A stretch of 64,000 nucleotides of DNA from Desulfitobacterium sp050251735 (GCA_050251735.1 JBFWMF010000020.1:3633-67632); one strand, 5' to 3'. Positions 16,381-25,913 are shown, numbered from the stretch's first letter. Notes: a model not told the origin generated them from the letters alone. A program made the numbers and translations.

Positions 16381-17559
16381 GTGAAGAATATTGAGAAAGA
16401 TAGAGATAATGGCCTTTTCCAAAATGCTCTTGCTGAGGAAAAGCAGATTCGCGCAATGATCCACTCAATACAAGGCATTGGTAGCGGTAAACTGCGTCAA
16501 CTTATTGCTCGGTTCGGTAATGCTTGCACTGCTTGGCATCATTTAGTAGAAGAGCCGAGATCTACTGAAGACCCCTGGCTACTACAGATTAGCCAAAAAC
16601 TTAAGGAGTTGGATTCTGGTGAGGTTGAAGCGCGACTTCATGCTCAAGGAATTAATCTAGTCATTCCGGAAGAGGAGGGTTATCCAGCTTTATTGCGCCA
16701 GCTAGCGGATGCCCCACCGCTTCTTTATTATAAAGGTCAACTCTCTCCCAGCAAGGAATCTCTAGCAATTGTCGGAGCACGCAAGGCTACACCCTACGGA
16801 AGAGCTGCAGCTGAGGCTCTGGCCAAAGAAATTGCTGAGGAAGGGATCGTCGTGGTTAGCGGTCTAGCTAGAGGTATTGATACAGCTGCTCATCGCGGAG
16901 CATTGGCTGGGCAGGGAATAACTTGGGCGGTTATGGGATGTGGCCTTAGTTTTATGTATCCGCCAGAAAATCAAAAGCTCTCCGAAGAGATCATGGCAAA
17001 TCAGGGTTTGCTTTGGAGTGAGTTTGCTCCGGAGACTCCTCCTGAGCCCCAGTTTTTTCCTGTACGTAATCGATTGATTAGTGGCATGTCACATGGAGTT
17101 GTCGTCGTTGAAGCAGCACTGAAAAGCGGAGCATTAATTACTGTAGATTTTGCTTTGGAGCAGGGTCGCGAAGTATTCGCAGTACCTGGACCTATATTTA
17201 GTCAGATGAGCAGAGGACCCAACCATCTTATTCGGCAAGGCGCCAAGTTGATCGAAGGCTTTCAAGATATTTGCTCAGAAATTCCCGCCTTTACCGAGGG
17301 GAGAGGCTCTAGTACCCATAAAGAAACAAATAGTATCATGTCGACAAATAATGGGCAAGACAAGAAAAAACCACAAATAAGCAGTGAGCAAGAAAAAGTT
17401 CTAGAAATGCTGAGCGACCTACCGTGTCATATCGATCAAATCACGTTGAATGCGAAGATTGCTCCGGAACAAATTCCTTTGGTGCTGCTTGAACTCCAAC
17501 TAGCGGGGAGAATAGAGCAACTCCCCGGCCAGCTTTATGTATTAGCTTATAAGAGCTAG
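16381..17559 (+). CDS. dprA: DNA processing protein DprA
   Basis: About 392 residues. An N-terminal helix-hairpin-helix/SAM-like part (MIHSIQGIGSGKLRQLIARF) is followed by the Rossmann-like DprA core: LAIVGARKATPYGRAAAEAL, VVSGLARGIDTAAHRGAL, FPVRNRLISGMSHGVVVVEA, SGALITVDFALEQGREVFAV. A C-terminal winged helix (about 325-392) completes it. DprA binds incoming single-stranded DNA and loads RecA during transformation; it is also widespread in non-transforming bacteria. GTG 16381 follows GAGGGGGA; TTG 16378 is the alternative. It stands first in the dprA-topA-trmFO-xerC order seen in Bacillus. Confidence 0.95.
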   Translation: MKNIEKDRDNGLFQNALAEEKQIRAMIHSIQGIGSGKLRQLIARFGNACTAWHHLVEEPRSTEDPWLLQISQKLKELDSGEVEARLHAQGINLVIPEEEGYPALLRQLADAPPLLYYKGQLSPSKESLAIVGARKATPYGRAAAEALAKEIAEEGIVVVSGLARGIDTAAHRGALAGQGITWAVMGCGLSFMYPPENQKLSEEIMANQGLLWSEFAPETPPEPQFFPVRNRLISGMSHGVVVVEAALKSGALITVDFALEQGREVFAVPGPIFSQMSRGPNHLIRQGAKLIEGFQDICSEIPAFTEGRGSSTHKETNSIMSTNNGQDKKKPQISSEQEKVLEMLSDLPCHIDQITLNAKIAPEQIPLVLLELQLAGRIEQLPGQLYVLAYKS

Positions 17560-17703
17560 ACATACTAAGAAAAAGAAGATAATATTAGGCTAGTTTGAGG
17601 GTGTGACAGCTACACACCAAAATCATTTCAGTTGATTTAAAGCTGTGCTTGTGATATGAATTGTATAATTCGTTATATCTGTGATTATATCTTGAGGTGA
17701 TGT

Positions 17704-19794
17704 ATGGCTAAAACACTTGTAATCGTGGAATCTCCGGCTAAGGCCAAATCTATAAGTAAATTTTTGAGCAGTAACTATACAGTTAAAGCATCCATGGGAC
17801 ATTTGCGGGATTTGCCGAAAAGCCAAATGGGGGTTGATGTCGATAATGACTTTGAACCGAAATATATTGCCATCCGTGGTCGAGGAGATCTCATTAAGGA
17901 GCTTCGGGCTGCCGCCAAAAATGCTAGTAGAGTCCTCTTGGCCTCTGACCCTGACCGTGAGGGAGAGGCGATTGCTTGGCATTTGGGACATCTACTCGGC
18001 CTAGATCTGACAGAGAAGTGCCGTATTGAATTCCATGAGATTACAAAACCGGCAATTACAGCAGCAATTAAGCAACCTCGGCAAATCGATTCCAGCAGGG
18101 TGGATGCCCAACAAGCACGTCGTGTTTTGGATCGTTTGGTGGGGTATCAATTGAGCCCTCTACTTTGGAGAAAAGTGAAAAAGGGGCTTAGTGCCGGACG
18201 GGTTCAATCGGTGGCTGTTCGACTTGTCTGCGATCGCGAGGAAGAAATCACGAACTTTATTCCCGAGGAGTATTGGAGCCTGACGGCTTCCTTGGCTAGT
18301 GCGGGAGGGGTATTCTCCGCAAAGCTGGTCAAAAAACAGAATCAGAAGATAACCATTGCCTCGGAAGAAGAAATGAAGAAAGTTCTCGAAGATTTAGAGA
18401 GTCAATCCTTCCAAGTGCAAGAAGTGCGGACGAAGGAAAAGAAAAAACAACCCTCACCCCCCTTTATAACGAGTAGCTTACAGCAGGAAGCTCATCGTAA
18501 GCTCAATATGTCGCCTAAGCGGACCATGATGCTTGCCCAACAACTCTACGAGGGGATTGAGTTGGGCAAGTCTGGGAGTATTGGTTTGATTACCTATATG
18601 CGTACTGACTCGGTTAGAATCTCCGAGATAGCTCAAGAGGAAGCGAAGGAGTTTATTCTCGATCAGTATAGTACAGATTATTATCCGCCGGAACCTCGAC
18701 AGTTTAAAAGTAAGGGTCGAGCTCAAGAAGCTCATGAGGCTATTCGACCCACTTCTGTATTGAGAACTCCAGATTCCTTGAAGGAATTTTTGTCAAGAGA
18801 TCAGCTTCGTCTTTATCGTTTGGTATGGGAGCGTTTCCTAGCAAGTCAAATGAGTGCTGCGCTAGTCGATACCCTCACTGTTGAAGTAGAGGCAGGAGGA
18901 TATCTATTTCGTGCGAATGCTTCCACGGTACGTTTTCAGGGATATCTCGCCGTGTATGAAGAAGCGCAAGATGAGAATGAAGAACAGCAGGAAGGAGCTC
19001 TCTCAGCCAATATTCAAGCAAACGAAATGCTTAGTGTTGTTAACTTACAGGAGAAGCAACATTTCACTGAACCGCCACCGAAATATACGGAGGCCTCACT
19101 GGTGCGCAAGATGGAGGAAGAGGGAATTGGTCGTCCCAGTACCTACGCTCCTACTATTGAAACTATACTATCTAGAGGCTACGTGGCTAAGGAAGGGAAG
19201 CAGCTTTCTCCTACTGAATTAGGGGACATTATCGTTACTATTTTAAAAGAGTATTTTCCGGAAATCGTTGATCTAGAATTCACTGCGAATCTGGAAATGA
19301 AGCTGGATGATATTGAGGAAGGGACTTTGCCTTGGAAAAATGTTATTCGGGACTTTTACGGCCCCTTCGCGGTGTCCTTAGAAGAAGCCGAACAGCGCAT
19401 GGATAAAGTGCAGATCGAAGACAAGGTTTCTGATGAAATATGTGAAAATTGCGGCCGCAATATGGTCATTAAAATGGGCCGCTATGGCAAGTTTCTGGCT
19501 TGCCCTGGCTTTCCGGAATGTCGGAATACGAAGCCGCTTTTGGAAGAGGTCGGAACAAAATGTCCTAACTGCGGCAATCCCTTAGTGATTAGGCGCAGCA
19601 AAAAAGGTAGAAAGTTCTACGGATGTAGTTCCTACCCTGAGTGTGAGTTTGTTTCTTGGGAATTACCGGCTTCTGAACCCTGCCCCAAATGTGGAGGTTT
19701 AATGGTTGTTAAGACATCCAAGCAAGGAAAAAGATACGCCTGCACGAATACGGAATGCCGCTATGACAGGCAAGTAGAGGAGCAAGCAGAATAA
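17704..19794 (+). CDS. topA: DNA topoisomerase I
   Basis: 696 residues. A TOPRIM domain opens the protein (KTLVIVESPAKAKSISKFL, with acidic residues in LASDPDREGEAIAWHL). The catalytic Tyr298 lies in GLITYMRTDSVRI. GAGRVQSVAVRLV and GIGRPSTYAPTI mark the type IA core. Three C-terminal four-cysteine zinc ribbons follow (CENCGR...CPGFPEC; CPNCG...CSSYPEC; CPKCG...CTNTEC), typical of full-length bacterial topoisomerase I. It relaxes negative supercoils in the cytoplasm. One base separates its stop from trmFO, so the two are translated together. Confidence 0.97.
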   Translation: MAKTLVIVESPAKAKSISKFLSSNYTVKASMGHLRDLPKSQMGVDVDNDFEPKYIAIRGRGDLIKELRAAAKNASRVLLASDPDREGEAIAWHLGHLLGLDLTEKCRIEFHEITKPAITAAIKQPRQIDSSRVDAQQARRVLDRLVGYQLSPLLWRKVKKGLSAGRVQSVAVRLVCDREEEITNFIPEEYWSLTASLASAGGVFSAKLVKKQNQKITIASEEEMKKVLEDLESQSFQVQEVRTKEKKKQPSPPFITSSLQQEAHRKLNMSPKRTMMLAQQLYEGIELGKSGSIGLITYMRTDSVRISEIAQEEAKEFILDQYSTDYYPPEPRQFKSKGRAQEAHEAIRPTSVLRTPDSLKEFLSRDQLRLYRLVWERFLASQMSAALVDTLTVEVEAGGYLFRANASTVRFQGYLAVYEEAQDENEEQQEGALSANIQANEMLSVVNLQEKQHFTEPPPKYTEASLVRKMEEEGIGRPSTYAPTIETILSRGYVAKEGKQLSPTELGDIIVTILKEYFPEIVDLEFTANLEMKLDDIEEGTLPWKNVIRDFYGPFAVSLEEAEQRMDKVQIEDKVSDEICENCGRNMVIKMGRYGKFLACPGFPECRNTKPLLEEVGTKCPNCGNPLVIRRSKKGRKFYGCSSYPECEFVSWELPASEPCPKCGGLMVVKTSKQGKRYACTNTECRYDRQVEEQAE

Positions 19795-19795
19795 T

Positions 19796-21109
19796 ATGCC
19801 ATCTATTAAAGTAATCGGAGCGGGTCTGGCCGGTGCGGAAGCAGCTTGGCAGATCGCACGCCAGGGAATAGAAGTAGAACTTTATGAGATGAGGCCGGTG
19901 AAGATGACGCCGGCCCATCATACGGATAGTTTCGCTGAATTGGTCTGCAGCAACTCCCTTAAAGGTGCAGGATTAGAGAATGCCGCCGGACTGCTCAAAG
20001 AAGAAATGCGCCGCTTGGATTCTTTACTGATGCGAGTGGCAGACCAGGTCGCAGTACCGGCCGGAGGCGCTTTGGCCGTCGATCGCGAGAAGTTTTCAGT
20101 ATCGATAACAAAGCTTCTTGAAGAGCATCCCTTGATTCATGTTCGTAGGGAAGAGGTTAAAGAGCTTCCCAAATCAGAGGTTGCCATAGTCGCTACGGGA
20201 CCCTTGACATCTGATGAGTTAGCGCTAGAAATTCAGAAGGTGACCGGCGAGGATGCGCTGAGTTTTTATGACGCCGCTGCGCCTATCGTCACTTTAGAGT
20301 CAATCAATATGGACAAAGCTTTCTGGGCCTCCCGCTATGACAAAGGGGACCCAGATTATTTAAATTGTCCCATGACTGAAGAAGAGTATAAAAACTTCTA
20401 CAATGAACTGATTGAAGCTGAGACGGCGGAAGTTAAAGGTTTTGAAAAAAGTAAGGTTTATGAAGGCTGTATGCCCGTCGAAGTCATGGCCTCCCGTGGG
20501 GAGCAGACCTTAACCTTTGGCCCTCTAAAGCCCGTAGGACTTATTGATGCCCGCACTGGAAAACGTTCCTATGCTGTCGTTCAGCTTCGCAAGGAAAACA
20601 GAGAAGGCACCCTCTTTAATCTTGTAGGATTTCAAACTCATCTCAAATGGGGTGAGCAACAGCGAGTATTTCGCCTTATCCCGGGACTGGAACAGGCCGA
20701 ATTCGTGCGCTACGGCGTCATGCATCGCAATACGTTCTTAAACGCCCCCAAGATATTAAAAGCAGACTACAGCCTCCGACAATCACCCAACTTATTCTTC
20801 GCCGGTCAAATCACTGGTGTCGAAGGTTACGTAGAATCCATAGCCAGCGGCTTAGTTGCAGGCCTCAACGCCGTACGTCGCCTCAAAAATCAACCCACCC
20901 TTCTTTTCCCCGAAGAAACAGCCCTCGGCTCTCTCGCCCGCCACTTAGAAGGCTCCCCCAGCGTGAACTTCCAACCTATGAGCATCAATTACGGACTCCT
21001 CCCCCCCCTCGAGAAACGCATCAAAGCCAAAAAAGAAAAGAACGCCAAAATCTCCGAACGAGCCCTTGCGAAGCTCAAAGAGTTCAAAGCCACCGAGGGA
21101 CTGAGTTAA
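19796..21109 (+). CDS. trmFO: Folate-dependent tRNA (m5U54) methyltransferase TrmFO
   Basis: 437 residues. It begins with an FAD-binding Rossmann motif (IKVIGAGLAGAEAAWQIARQ) and has the family signatures HTDSFAELVCSNSLKGAG, KVYEGCMPVEVMASRG, YAVVQLRKEN and FFAGQITGVEGYVESIASG. It makes 5-methyluridine 54 in tRNA using methylenetetrahydrofolate and FADH2. Oddity: the last third (from about 20730) switches to C-ending codons, unlike the first part or the neighbouring genes, and the shift continues through the intergenic element into the start of xerC. This may mark a local exchange event. Confidence 0.96.
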   Translation: MPSIKVIGAGLAGAEAAWQIARQGIEVELYEMRPVKMTPAHHTDSFAELVCSNSLKGAGLENAAGLLKEEMRRLDSLLMRVADQVAVPAGGALAVDREKFSVSITKLLEEHPLIHVRREEVKELPKSEVAIVATGPLTSDELALEIQKVTGEDALSFYDAAAPIVTLESINMDKAFWASRYDKGDPDYLNCPMTEEEYKNFYNELIEAETAEVKGFEKSKVYEGCMPVEVMASRGEQTLTFGPLKPVGLIDARTGKRSYAVVQLRKENREGTLFNLVGFQTHLKWGEQQRVFRLIPGLEQAEFVRYGVMHRNTFLNAPKILKADYSLRQSPNLFFAGQITGVEGYVESIASGLVAGLNAVRRLKNQPTLLFPEETALGSLARHLEGSPSVNFQPMSINYGLLPPLEKRIKAKKEKNAKISERALAKLKEFKATEGLS

Positions 21110-21162
21110 GTTGAACTCTCAGCATTCTCATAAGATTACCCAAGGATTTTGCTTTACAGCAG

Positions 21163-21430
21163 AGAACGGCTTCAAAGCGAACAGCTACCCGTTCTTCGCG
21201 AAAAGCACGCAGCGGAGTCGGGTTGGAAACAGGACGTTTCCAACCCGCTAGAGAGCCAAACAAGTGCGAAAAGCTCGCCCGCTTTTCGGGATGGCGATTT
21301 AGACGGGACGAAAGCCTGATGAGGCTTTCGCCCAAGCCACGACGCCACAGACGGAAACTTAGCGGCGCAGGTACCGACGGAGCGAAGTGCTCGAGCGTTA
21401 GAACGGGTGCGCGCAGCTTTCAGAGTGAAC
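21163..21430 (+). repeat. Foldable inverted-repeat element between trmFO and xerC
   Basis: No gene is visible in 21110-21515. The element has outer arms that pair in order: 21187-21195 with 21400-21408 (ACCCGTTCT/AGAACGGGT), 21204-21208 with 21387-21391, and 21217-21221 with 21374-21378. Inside are three tight perfect hairpins: 21219-21230 with 21236-21247 (12 bp), 21267-21274 with 21281-21288 (8 bp) and 21309-21317 with 21322-21330 (9 bp). AGAACGG also recurs at 21163. The composition is GC-rich. It could be a non-autonomous repeat family member or a structured RNA; no known RNA family is recognised. Confidence 0.55.
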
Positions 21431-21515
21431 GCGTAAAGCAAAAGCCTGGAGACCAACTGACTTTTAAGGAATACCATGCTATAGTTCCGAGAACCCAACA
21501 AGGGAGGAATGCCAA

Positions 21516-22412
21516 GTGCAAGCCGACCACGCCCTCAGCCTTTTCGACGGCCAACTAAAAGCCCAAAATCGCTCTGAACACACTCTCATCGCCTACCACA
21601 ACGACCTCGTTCAATTTTTTGATTTCGCTGCCCTTGAGTTAAGCGTAGAACCAGAACAACTCACTGTGGATCAAGTGGACATTTATATCGTCCGTAGCTT
21701 TCTCGGCCAAATGACAGACCGAGGCCTAGAAAGAAAAAGTATGGCTCGTAAACTTTCTGCCCTCAGAGCTTTTTTTAAATTCCTTTGCAGGGAAGGTATC
21801 CTGCAGAAGAATCCAGTCCAAAGGATTGCCACACCCAAATTAGGTAGAAAACTCCCGCACTTTCTTTCTATAGAAGAGTTAAATCGCCTTACCCAAGCAC
21901 CCGATTGCACAACACTACTTGGGGCACGGGATCAAGTGATCCTAGAGCTTCTCTATGGATCCGGCTTAAGGGTCAGCGAGCTAGCCGAACTTAATCGCCA
22001 AGATATTGAAGCAGAGAGTTTCCTTCTACGGGTGCGGGGAAAAGGCAACAAAGAGAGAATTATTCCACTAACACGCTATGCTATAGAGGCCATCCGGAAT
22101 TACTTGGGGATGAGGGAAGATAGCCAGGAGGCACTGCTCCTCAATTACCAAGGCACACGGCTTTCTGTTCGCTCCATTCGCCGCATACTTGATCACTTGG
22201 CTTTAGAGTCCGGATTGTCTCAGCATCTGCATCCTCATATGCTACGCCATTCCTTTGCCACCCACTTGCTCGACGGCGGTGCAGATTTGCGCAGTGTTCA
22301 AGAACTACTAGGTCATGCTAAGCTATCCTCTACCCAGATTTATACCCATTTAACCAAGGAGCGATTGCGGGAAGTATATGAGCAAAGTCACCCCCGAGCC
22401 AAGAAAATATAA
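21516..22412 (+). CDS. xerC: Tyrosine recombinase XerC/CodV
   Basis: 298 residues. A SAM-like N-terminal core-binding domain (HTLIAYHNDLVQFFDF) is followed by the catalytic domain with the residues expected for Xer recombinases: Arg in YGSGLRVSELAEL, Lys in VRGKGNKERIIPL, HMLRHSFATHLLDGG, LLGHAKLSSTQIYTHL (Tyr nucleophile). It resolves chromosome dimers at dif during division. GTG 21516 has GGGAGGAAT just upstream. Order xerC-hslV-hslU-codY is the same as codV-clpQ-clpY-codY of Bacillus. The first 50 codons are C-rich, unlike the remainder. Confidence 0.95.
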   Translation: MQADHALSLFDGQLKAQNRSEHTLIAYHNDLVQFFDFAALELSVEPEQLTVDQVDIYIVRSFLGQMTDRGLERKSMARKLSALRAFFKFLCREGILQKNPVQRIATPKLGRKLPHFLSIEELNRLTQAPDCTTLLGARDQVILELLYGSGLRVSELAELNRQDIEAESFLLRVRGKGNKERIIPLTRYAIEAIRNYLGMREDSQEALLLNYQGTRLSVRSIRRILDHLALESGLSQHLHPHMLRHSFATHLLDGGADLRSVQELLGHAKLSSTQIYTHLTKERLREVYEQSHPRAKKI

Positions 22413-22460
22413 ACATCTTATTAAATTTTCTCAATAAGACAACAATTGTAGACAATTCTA

Positions 22461-22489
22461 TTGACACTAAAGTAATTATTCTGTAAACT
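22461..22489 (+). promoter_or_regulatory. Sigma-A promoter of hslV-hslU-codY
   Basis: Consensus -35 TTGACA (22461-22466), 17-base spacer and -10 TAAACT (22484-22489), with a start site predicted only about 15 bases before the hslV start codon. AATTTTCTCAATAAG at about 22425-22439 is a poor match to a CodY box. Confidence 0.75.
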
Positions 22490-22511
22490 GCCGATATAAG
22501 GAGGTTTTCCG

Positions 22512-23042
22512 ATGTTCCATGCAACCACTATAGTTGCCATAAAAAAGGGCGAGCAAGTAGCAATGGCTGGAGATGGCCAAGTTACCATGGGTCAAGCAAC
22601 CATCATGAAGCATAGCGCAAGGAAAGTTCGCCGGTTGTTCCACGGTAAAGTCCTTGCAGGGTTTGCTGGTTCTGTTGCGGATGCTTTTACTCTCTTTGAA
22701 AAGTTTGAACACAAGCTTGAGGAATATCAAGGAAACCTGCAAAGGGCAGCCGTAGAGCTTGCCAAGGATTGGCGGATGGATAGGGCGCTTCGCAATCTCG
22801 AAGCCCTGCTCATTGTAGCTGATCAACAAAGTATGCTTTTGATTTCTGGTTCAGGTGAGGTTATCGAACCGGATGATGGAATAGCAGCGATAGGCTCCGG
22901 TGGAAATTACGCATTAGCAGCAGCAAGGGCCTTGGCTAAGAACACAGATCTTCAACCGGGTCAACTTGTCCGCGAAGCTATGGCGGTCGCTTCTTCTATT
23001 TGTGTTTTTACCAATGACCAAATTATCGTGGAAGAATTGTAA
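22512..23042 (+). CDS. hslV: ATP-dependent protease subunit HslV (ClpQ)
   Basis: 176 residues. The N-terminal sequence MFHATTIVAI places the catalytic threonine (Thr5) after a four-residue propeptide; AMAGDGQVTMG, KVRRLFHGKVLAGFAGS and GIAAIGSGGNYALAAARAL are family signatures. It forms the double-ring proteolytic core fed by HslU. In Bacillus the active residue is a serine; here the ordinary threonine is present. Eleven bases separate it from hslU. Confidence 0.97.
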   Translation: MFHATTIVAIKKGEQVAMAGDGQVTMGQATIMKHSARKVRRLFHGKVLAGFAGSVADAFTLFEKFEHKLEEYQGNLQRAAVELAKDWRMDRALRNLEALLIVADQQSMLLISGSGEVIEPDDGIAAIGSGGNYALAAARALAKNTDLQPGQLVREAMAVASSICVFTNDQIIVEEL

Positions 23043-23053
23043 GGAGGATACCC

Positions 23054-24430
23054 ATGGAACAACTTACACCACGGGAAATTGTCCGTGAATTGGATCGTTA
23101 TATCGTTGGTCAGAATCAAGCGAAACGGGCTGTTGCCATCGCCCTGCGCAATCGGTACAGAAGGGTTTTGTTGCCGGAAGCCATGCAAGAGGAAGTTCTA
23201 CCTAAGAATATTCTAATGATTGGTCCTACGGGTGTTGGTAAGACGGAGATTGCCAGGCGACTCGCCAAGTTAGTACGTGCCCCTTTCCTTAAAGTAGAAG
23301 CCACCAAGTTTACTGAAGTAGGCTATGTTGGAAGGGACGTTGAGTCCATCATTCGTGATTTAGTCGAAATTGCTTTGCGAATGGTTAAAACAGAAAAGAT
23401 GGGAGAAGTTGAGGTTCAAGCAGCAAAGTCTGCCGAGATACGCCTGGAACATTTGCTTGTTCCGGGGAAACGGTCGGAAACCAATACCTCAAATCCCTTT
23501 CAATTTTTATTTAATCAGAATCAAGAAAAAGAAGAGACAGTGACTCCTGAGATTGAGCGGGATCGAAGCTTTGTGAGAGAACGCTTGCGCCGTGGTGAAC
23601 TAGAGGACCAGGTTATCGAGGTCGAGGTCGAAGACAATCAGCCTCTGTTTCCTGATTTTTCGGGCACGGGGATGGAGATGAACTCCAATCTGCAAGATAT
23701 GATGGCTGGAATGCTCCCCAAAAAACGCCATAAACGAAAAGTCACGGTCAGAGAAGCTCGCCGCATCTTAACTACAGAAGAAGCGCAAAAGCTCATCGAC
23801 CAAGATGAAGCTGTGCAAGAAGCTATTCGTCGTACGGAGCAAGAAGGAATGGTTTTCCTTGATGAAATCGATAAAATTGCTGGAAGAGACGGAGCTTCAG
23901 GCCCGGATGTTTCCAGAGGCGGTGTACAAAGAGATATCCTACCGATCGTGGAGGGCTCGACCATTAATACTAAGTACGGCCCAGTTAAGACAGATCATAT
24001 CCTCTTTATCGCCGCTGGTGCCTTTCATGTGGCAAAGCCCTCGGATCTTATTCCGGAGCTCCAAGGACGGTTTCCTATTCGTGTAGAGCTAGAATCTTTG
24101 AGTGTCGAGGATTTCAAACGAATTCTCACCGAGCCTCAATCCTCACTCATCAAGCAATACAGTGCTCTACTGGAAACAGAGGGAATAAAGGTCGAATTTA
24201 CCGAGAATGCTATCGACGAATTGGCAAAAGTTGCTTACGAAGTAAACTCAAATACGGAGAACATCGGGGCGAGGAGACTTCATACCATTATGGAGCGAGT
24301 TCTTGAAGAATTATCCTTTGAGGCCTCAGAGCTCCCTGATGATTATACAGTCACGATTAATCGTGAATATATTCAGCATCGTTTAGGAGATATCGTAAGA
24401 AATCAAGATCTCTCGCGATATATCCTTTAA
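23054..24430 (+). CDS. hslU: HslU (ClpY) ATPase
   Basis: 458 residues, AAA+ unfoldase partner of HslV. It begins with LTPREIVRELDRYIVGQNQA. Walker A is MIGPTGVGKTEIARRL, followed by KVEATKFTEVGYVGRDVESI, the pore-loop sequence of the family. The charged I-domain insertion lies about 110-235, Walker B is MVFLDEIDKIAGRDG, and sensor 2 is NIGARRLHTIMERVLEELSF. It translates ATP hydrolysis into substrate delivery to HslV. It lies in the hslV-hslU-codY operon. Confidence 0.97.
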   Translation: MEQLTPREIVRELDRYIVGQNQAKRAVAIALRNRYRRVLLPEAMQEEVLPKNILMIGPTGVGKTEIARRLAKLVRAPFLKVEATKFTEVGYVGRDVESIIRDLVEIALRMVKTEKMGEVEVQAAKSAEIRLEHLLVPGKRSETNTSNPFQFLFNQNQEKEETVTPEIERDRSFVRERLRRGELEDQVIEVEVEDNQPLFPDFSGTGMEMNSNLQDMMAGMLPKKRHKRKVTVREARRILTTEEAQKLIDQDEAVQEAIRRTEQEGMVFLDEIDKIAGRDGASGPDVSRGGVQRDILPIVEGSTINTKYGPVKTDHILFIAAGAFHVAKPSDLIPELQGRFPIRVELESLSVEDFKRILTEPQSSLIKQYSALLETEGIKVEFTENAIDELAKVAYEVNSNTENIGARRLHTIMERVLEELSFEASELPDDYTVTINREYIQHRLGDIVRNQDLSRYIL

Positions 24431-24494
24431 AGCTAGAGAAAACGGAATTTAGAAAAAACAAAACAGAGTGTTCCAACATAAAGGAGGTTTTTTT

Positions 24495-25283
24495 GTGAAA
24501 AACTTATTAGAAAAAACTAGAGCGATTAGTAAACTTATCCAAAAGGCTGCTGGCCATGATGTGGATTTTGACGAAATGGCCAAAGTACTGAGCGAATCTA
24601 TTCAGTCCAATTGCTATATTGTCGGTCGACGTGGTAAGATTCTTAGTTATCATTTTATGGAAGCCTTCGGCTGTGACACAATGCAAGAAATCGTCGTTCA
24701 GAGCGAGCGTTTCCCAGAAAGCTATAATGAAGGTTTGTTAAAGGTAACTGAAACACGCACCAACACAGCTCAAGTTGCCAATGGTTGCGTATTTAATGAT
24801 AAGGAACGCTGTCATTTCAACAATAAGATCACGACGATTGTGCCTATTCTCGGTGGCGGTGAGCGAGTTGGGACTTTAGTGCTAGCTAAGTTTGATCAAG
24901 ATTTTGGCGAAGGGGATTTAATCCTTGCTGAATATGGCGCAACTGTTGTTGGGATGGAAATTCTTCGTAATAAAGCAGAACGTGCAGAAGAAGAAGCGCG
25001 GAAGAAAGCTGCTGTACAGATCGCCTTGGGGACTTTATCCTATTCCGAATTAGAAGCTGTTGAACATATCTTTGCTGAACTAGGTGGTGGCGATGGCTTA
25101 TTGGTTGCTAGCAAGATCGCTGATCGTGTGGGAATCACCCGTTCAGTGATAGTCAACGCTCTTCGTAAATTTGAATCGGCTGGTGTTATCGAATCTAAAT
25201 CCTTAGGAATGAAAGGTACCTATATTCGGGTCCTGAATGATCATCTCCTCGAGGAATTAGACAAGATTAGTCATAATAAGTAA
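24495..25283 (+). CDS. codY: Global regulator CodY
   Basis: About 262 residues. GTG 24495 is chosen because AAAGGAGG lies 8 bases upstream and the family starts near NLLEKTRAISKLIQ. The N-terminal GAF domain senses branched-chain amino acids (and GTP); the C-terminal winged helix is VASKIADRVGITRSVIVNAL followed by SKSLGMKGTYIRVLN, nearly invariant in CodY. It represses nutrient-acquisition and stationary-phase genes in low-GC Gram-positives when nutrients are plentiful. It is the last gene of the protease operon, as in Bacillus. Confidence 0.97.
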   Translation: MKNLLEKTRAISKLIQKAAGHDVDFDEMAKVLSESIQSNCYIVGRRGKILSYHFMEAFGCDTMQEIVVQSERFPESYNEGLLKVTETRTNTAQVANGCVFNDKERCHFNNKITTIVPILGGGERVGTLVLAKFDQDFGEGDLILAEYGATVVGMEILRNKAERAEEEARKKAAVQIALGTLSYSELEAVEHIFAELGGGDGLLVASKIADRVGITRSVIVNALRKFESAGVIESKSLGMKGTYIRVLNDHLLEELDKISHNK

Positions 25284-25315
25284 ATAAGTGCGGACGTAAG
25301 GGTGGAGTGATTGCT

Positions 25316-25759
25316 ATGGAAGATCAAGTATATTCCTACCAATTGAAACCTTTAGTGATTCCGGGTGTGCTCTATCTCGCGTTGGCTCCGATTCTATTTG
25401 CTGTGTTATATTATGGTCTCAAGATATCCGCTTTGGAGACTGATATCCTGCGCTGGGTCTATATTATTACTGCCGTAGGGATTGTCGCGATATGGATCTA
25501 TGGTCGGAGCAAGAAATTTCACGTCGCTGGTAGTCAGTTAGTTTTTAGCTCGCTGAGAGGAGAGCGCCGTCTCTCTTCAACAGAGATTCGAAGAATTGCG
25601 CTTTTTACGAACAAACTAGGGAAGGAAATTGTCCAGATCAAAACTAAGAACCAGGATTATTATCTAACCGACCTCTACTTTCCCTTTCCGGAGTTAATGA
25701 TGGATTTGGAACAGTATATTAGAGAGAACGAAATCCGGACAAACTTCTCCTTATCGTAA
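25316..25759 (+). CDS. Small membrane protein with PH-like tail
   Basis: 147 residues from ATG 25316 (GGTGGAG upstream; an in-frame GTG at 25307 lies within that ribosome site). Two membrane helices (VLYLALAPILFAVLYYGL and WVYIITAVGIVAIWIYG) are followed by a beta-rich domain (FHVAGSQLVFSSLRGERRL, EIVQIKTKNQDYYLTDLYFP), the pattern of bacterial PH-domain membrane proteins. No specific function is known to me. It lies 32 bases after codY and may be co-transcribed with it. Confidence 0.65.
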   Translation: MEDQVYSYQLKPLVIPGVLYLALAPILFAVLYYGLKISALETDILRWVYIITAVGIVAIWIYGRSKKFHVAGSQLVFSSLRGERRLSSTEIRRIALFTNKLGKEIVQIKTKNQDYYLTDLYFPFPELMMDLEQYIRENEIRTNFSLS

Positions 25760-25767
25760 GCTTTTTG

Positions 25768-25796
25768 TTGCAATGAAGTTCTGATTGTGATATTCT
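25768..25796 (+). promoter_or_regulatory. Extended -10 promoter of rpsB
   Basis: TTGCAA, 17-base spacer and TATTCT preceded by TG (TGATATTCT). The predicted transcript has a leader of about 110 bases in which GTGTG/CACAC (about 25803-25823) can pair, a possible S2 autoregulatory leader. Confidence 0.6.
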
Positions 25797-25913
25797 ATTC
25801 GCAGTGTGAAATTATAACACACGCAGAGGGATTGAGGCTTATGTTCCCGAGAGATCGGGTAAGCGGAGAGATGAACCTGCGGAGGAAAAAAACAAGAAAG
25901 GAGGTGCAACACA

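Noticed and set aside
21223..21558. Overlapping open frames in the trmFO-xerC gap (both strands)
   Set aside because: The sequence is Arg/Ser-rich without domain character, without ribosome sites, and is explained by the GC-rich folded element.
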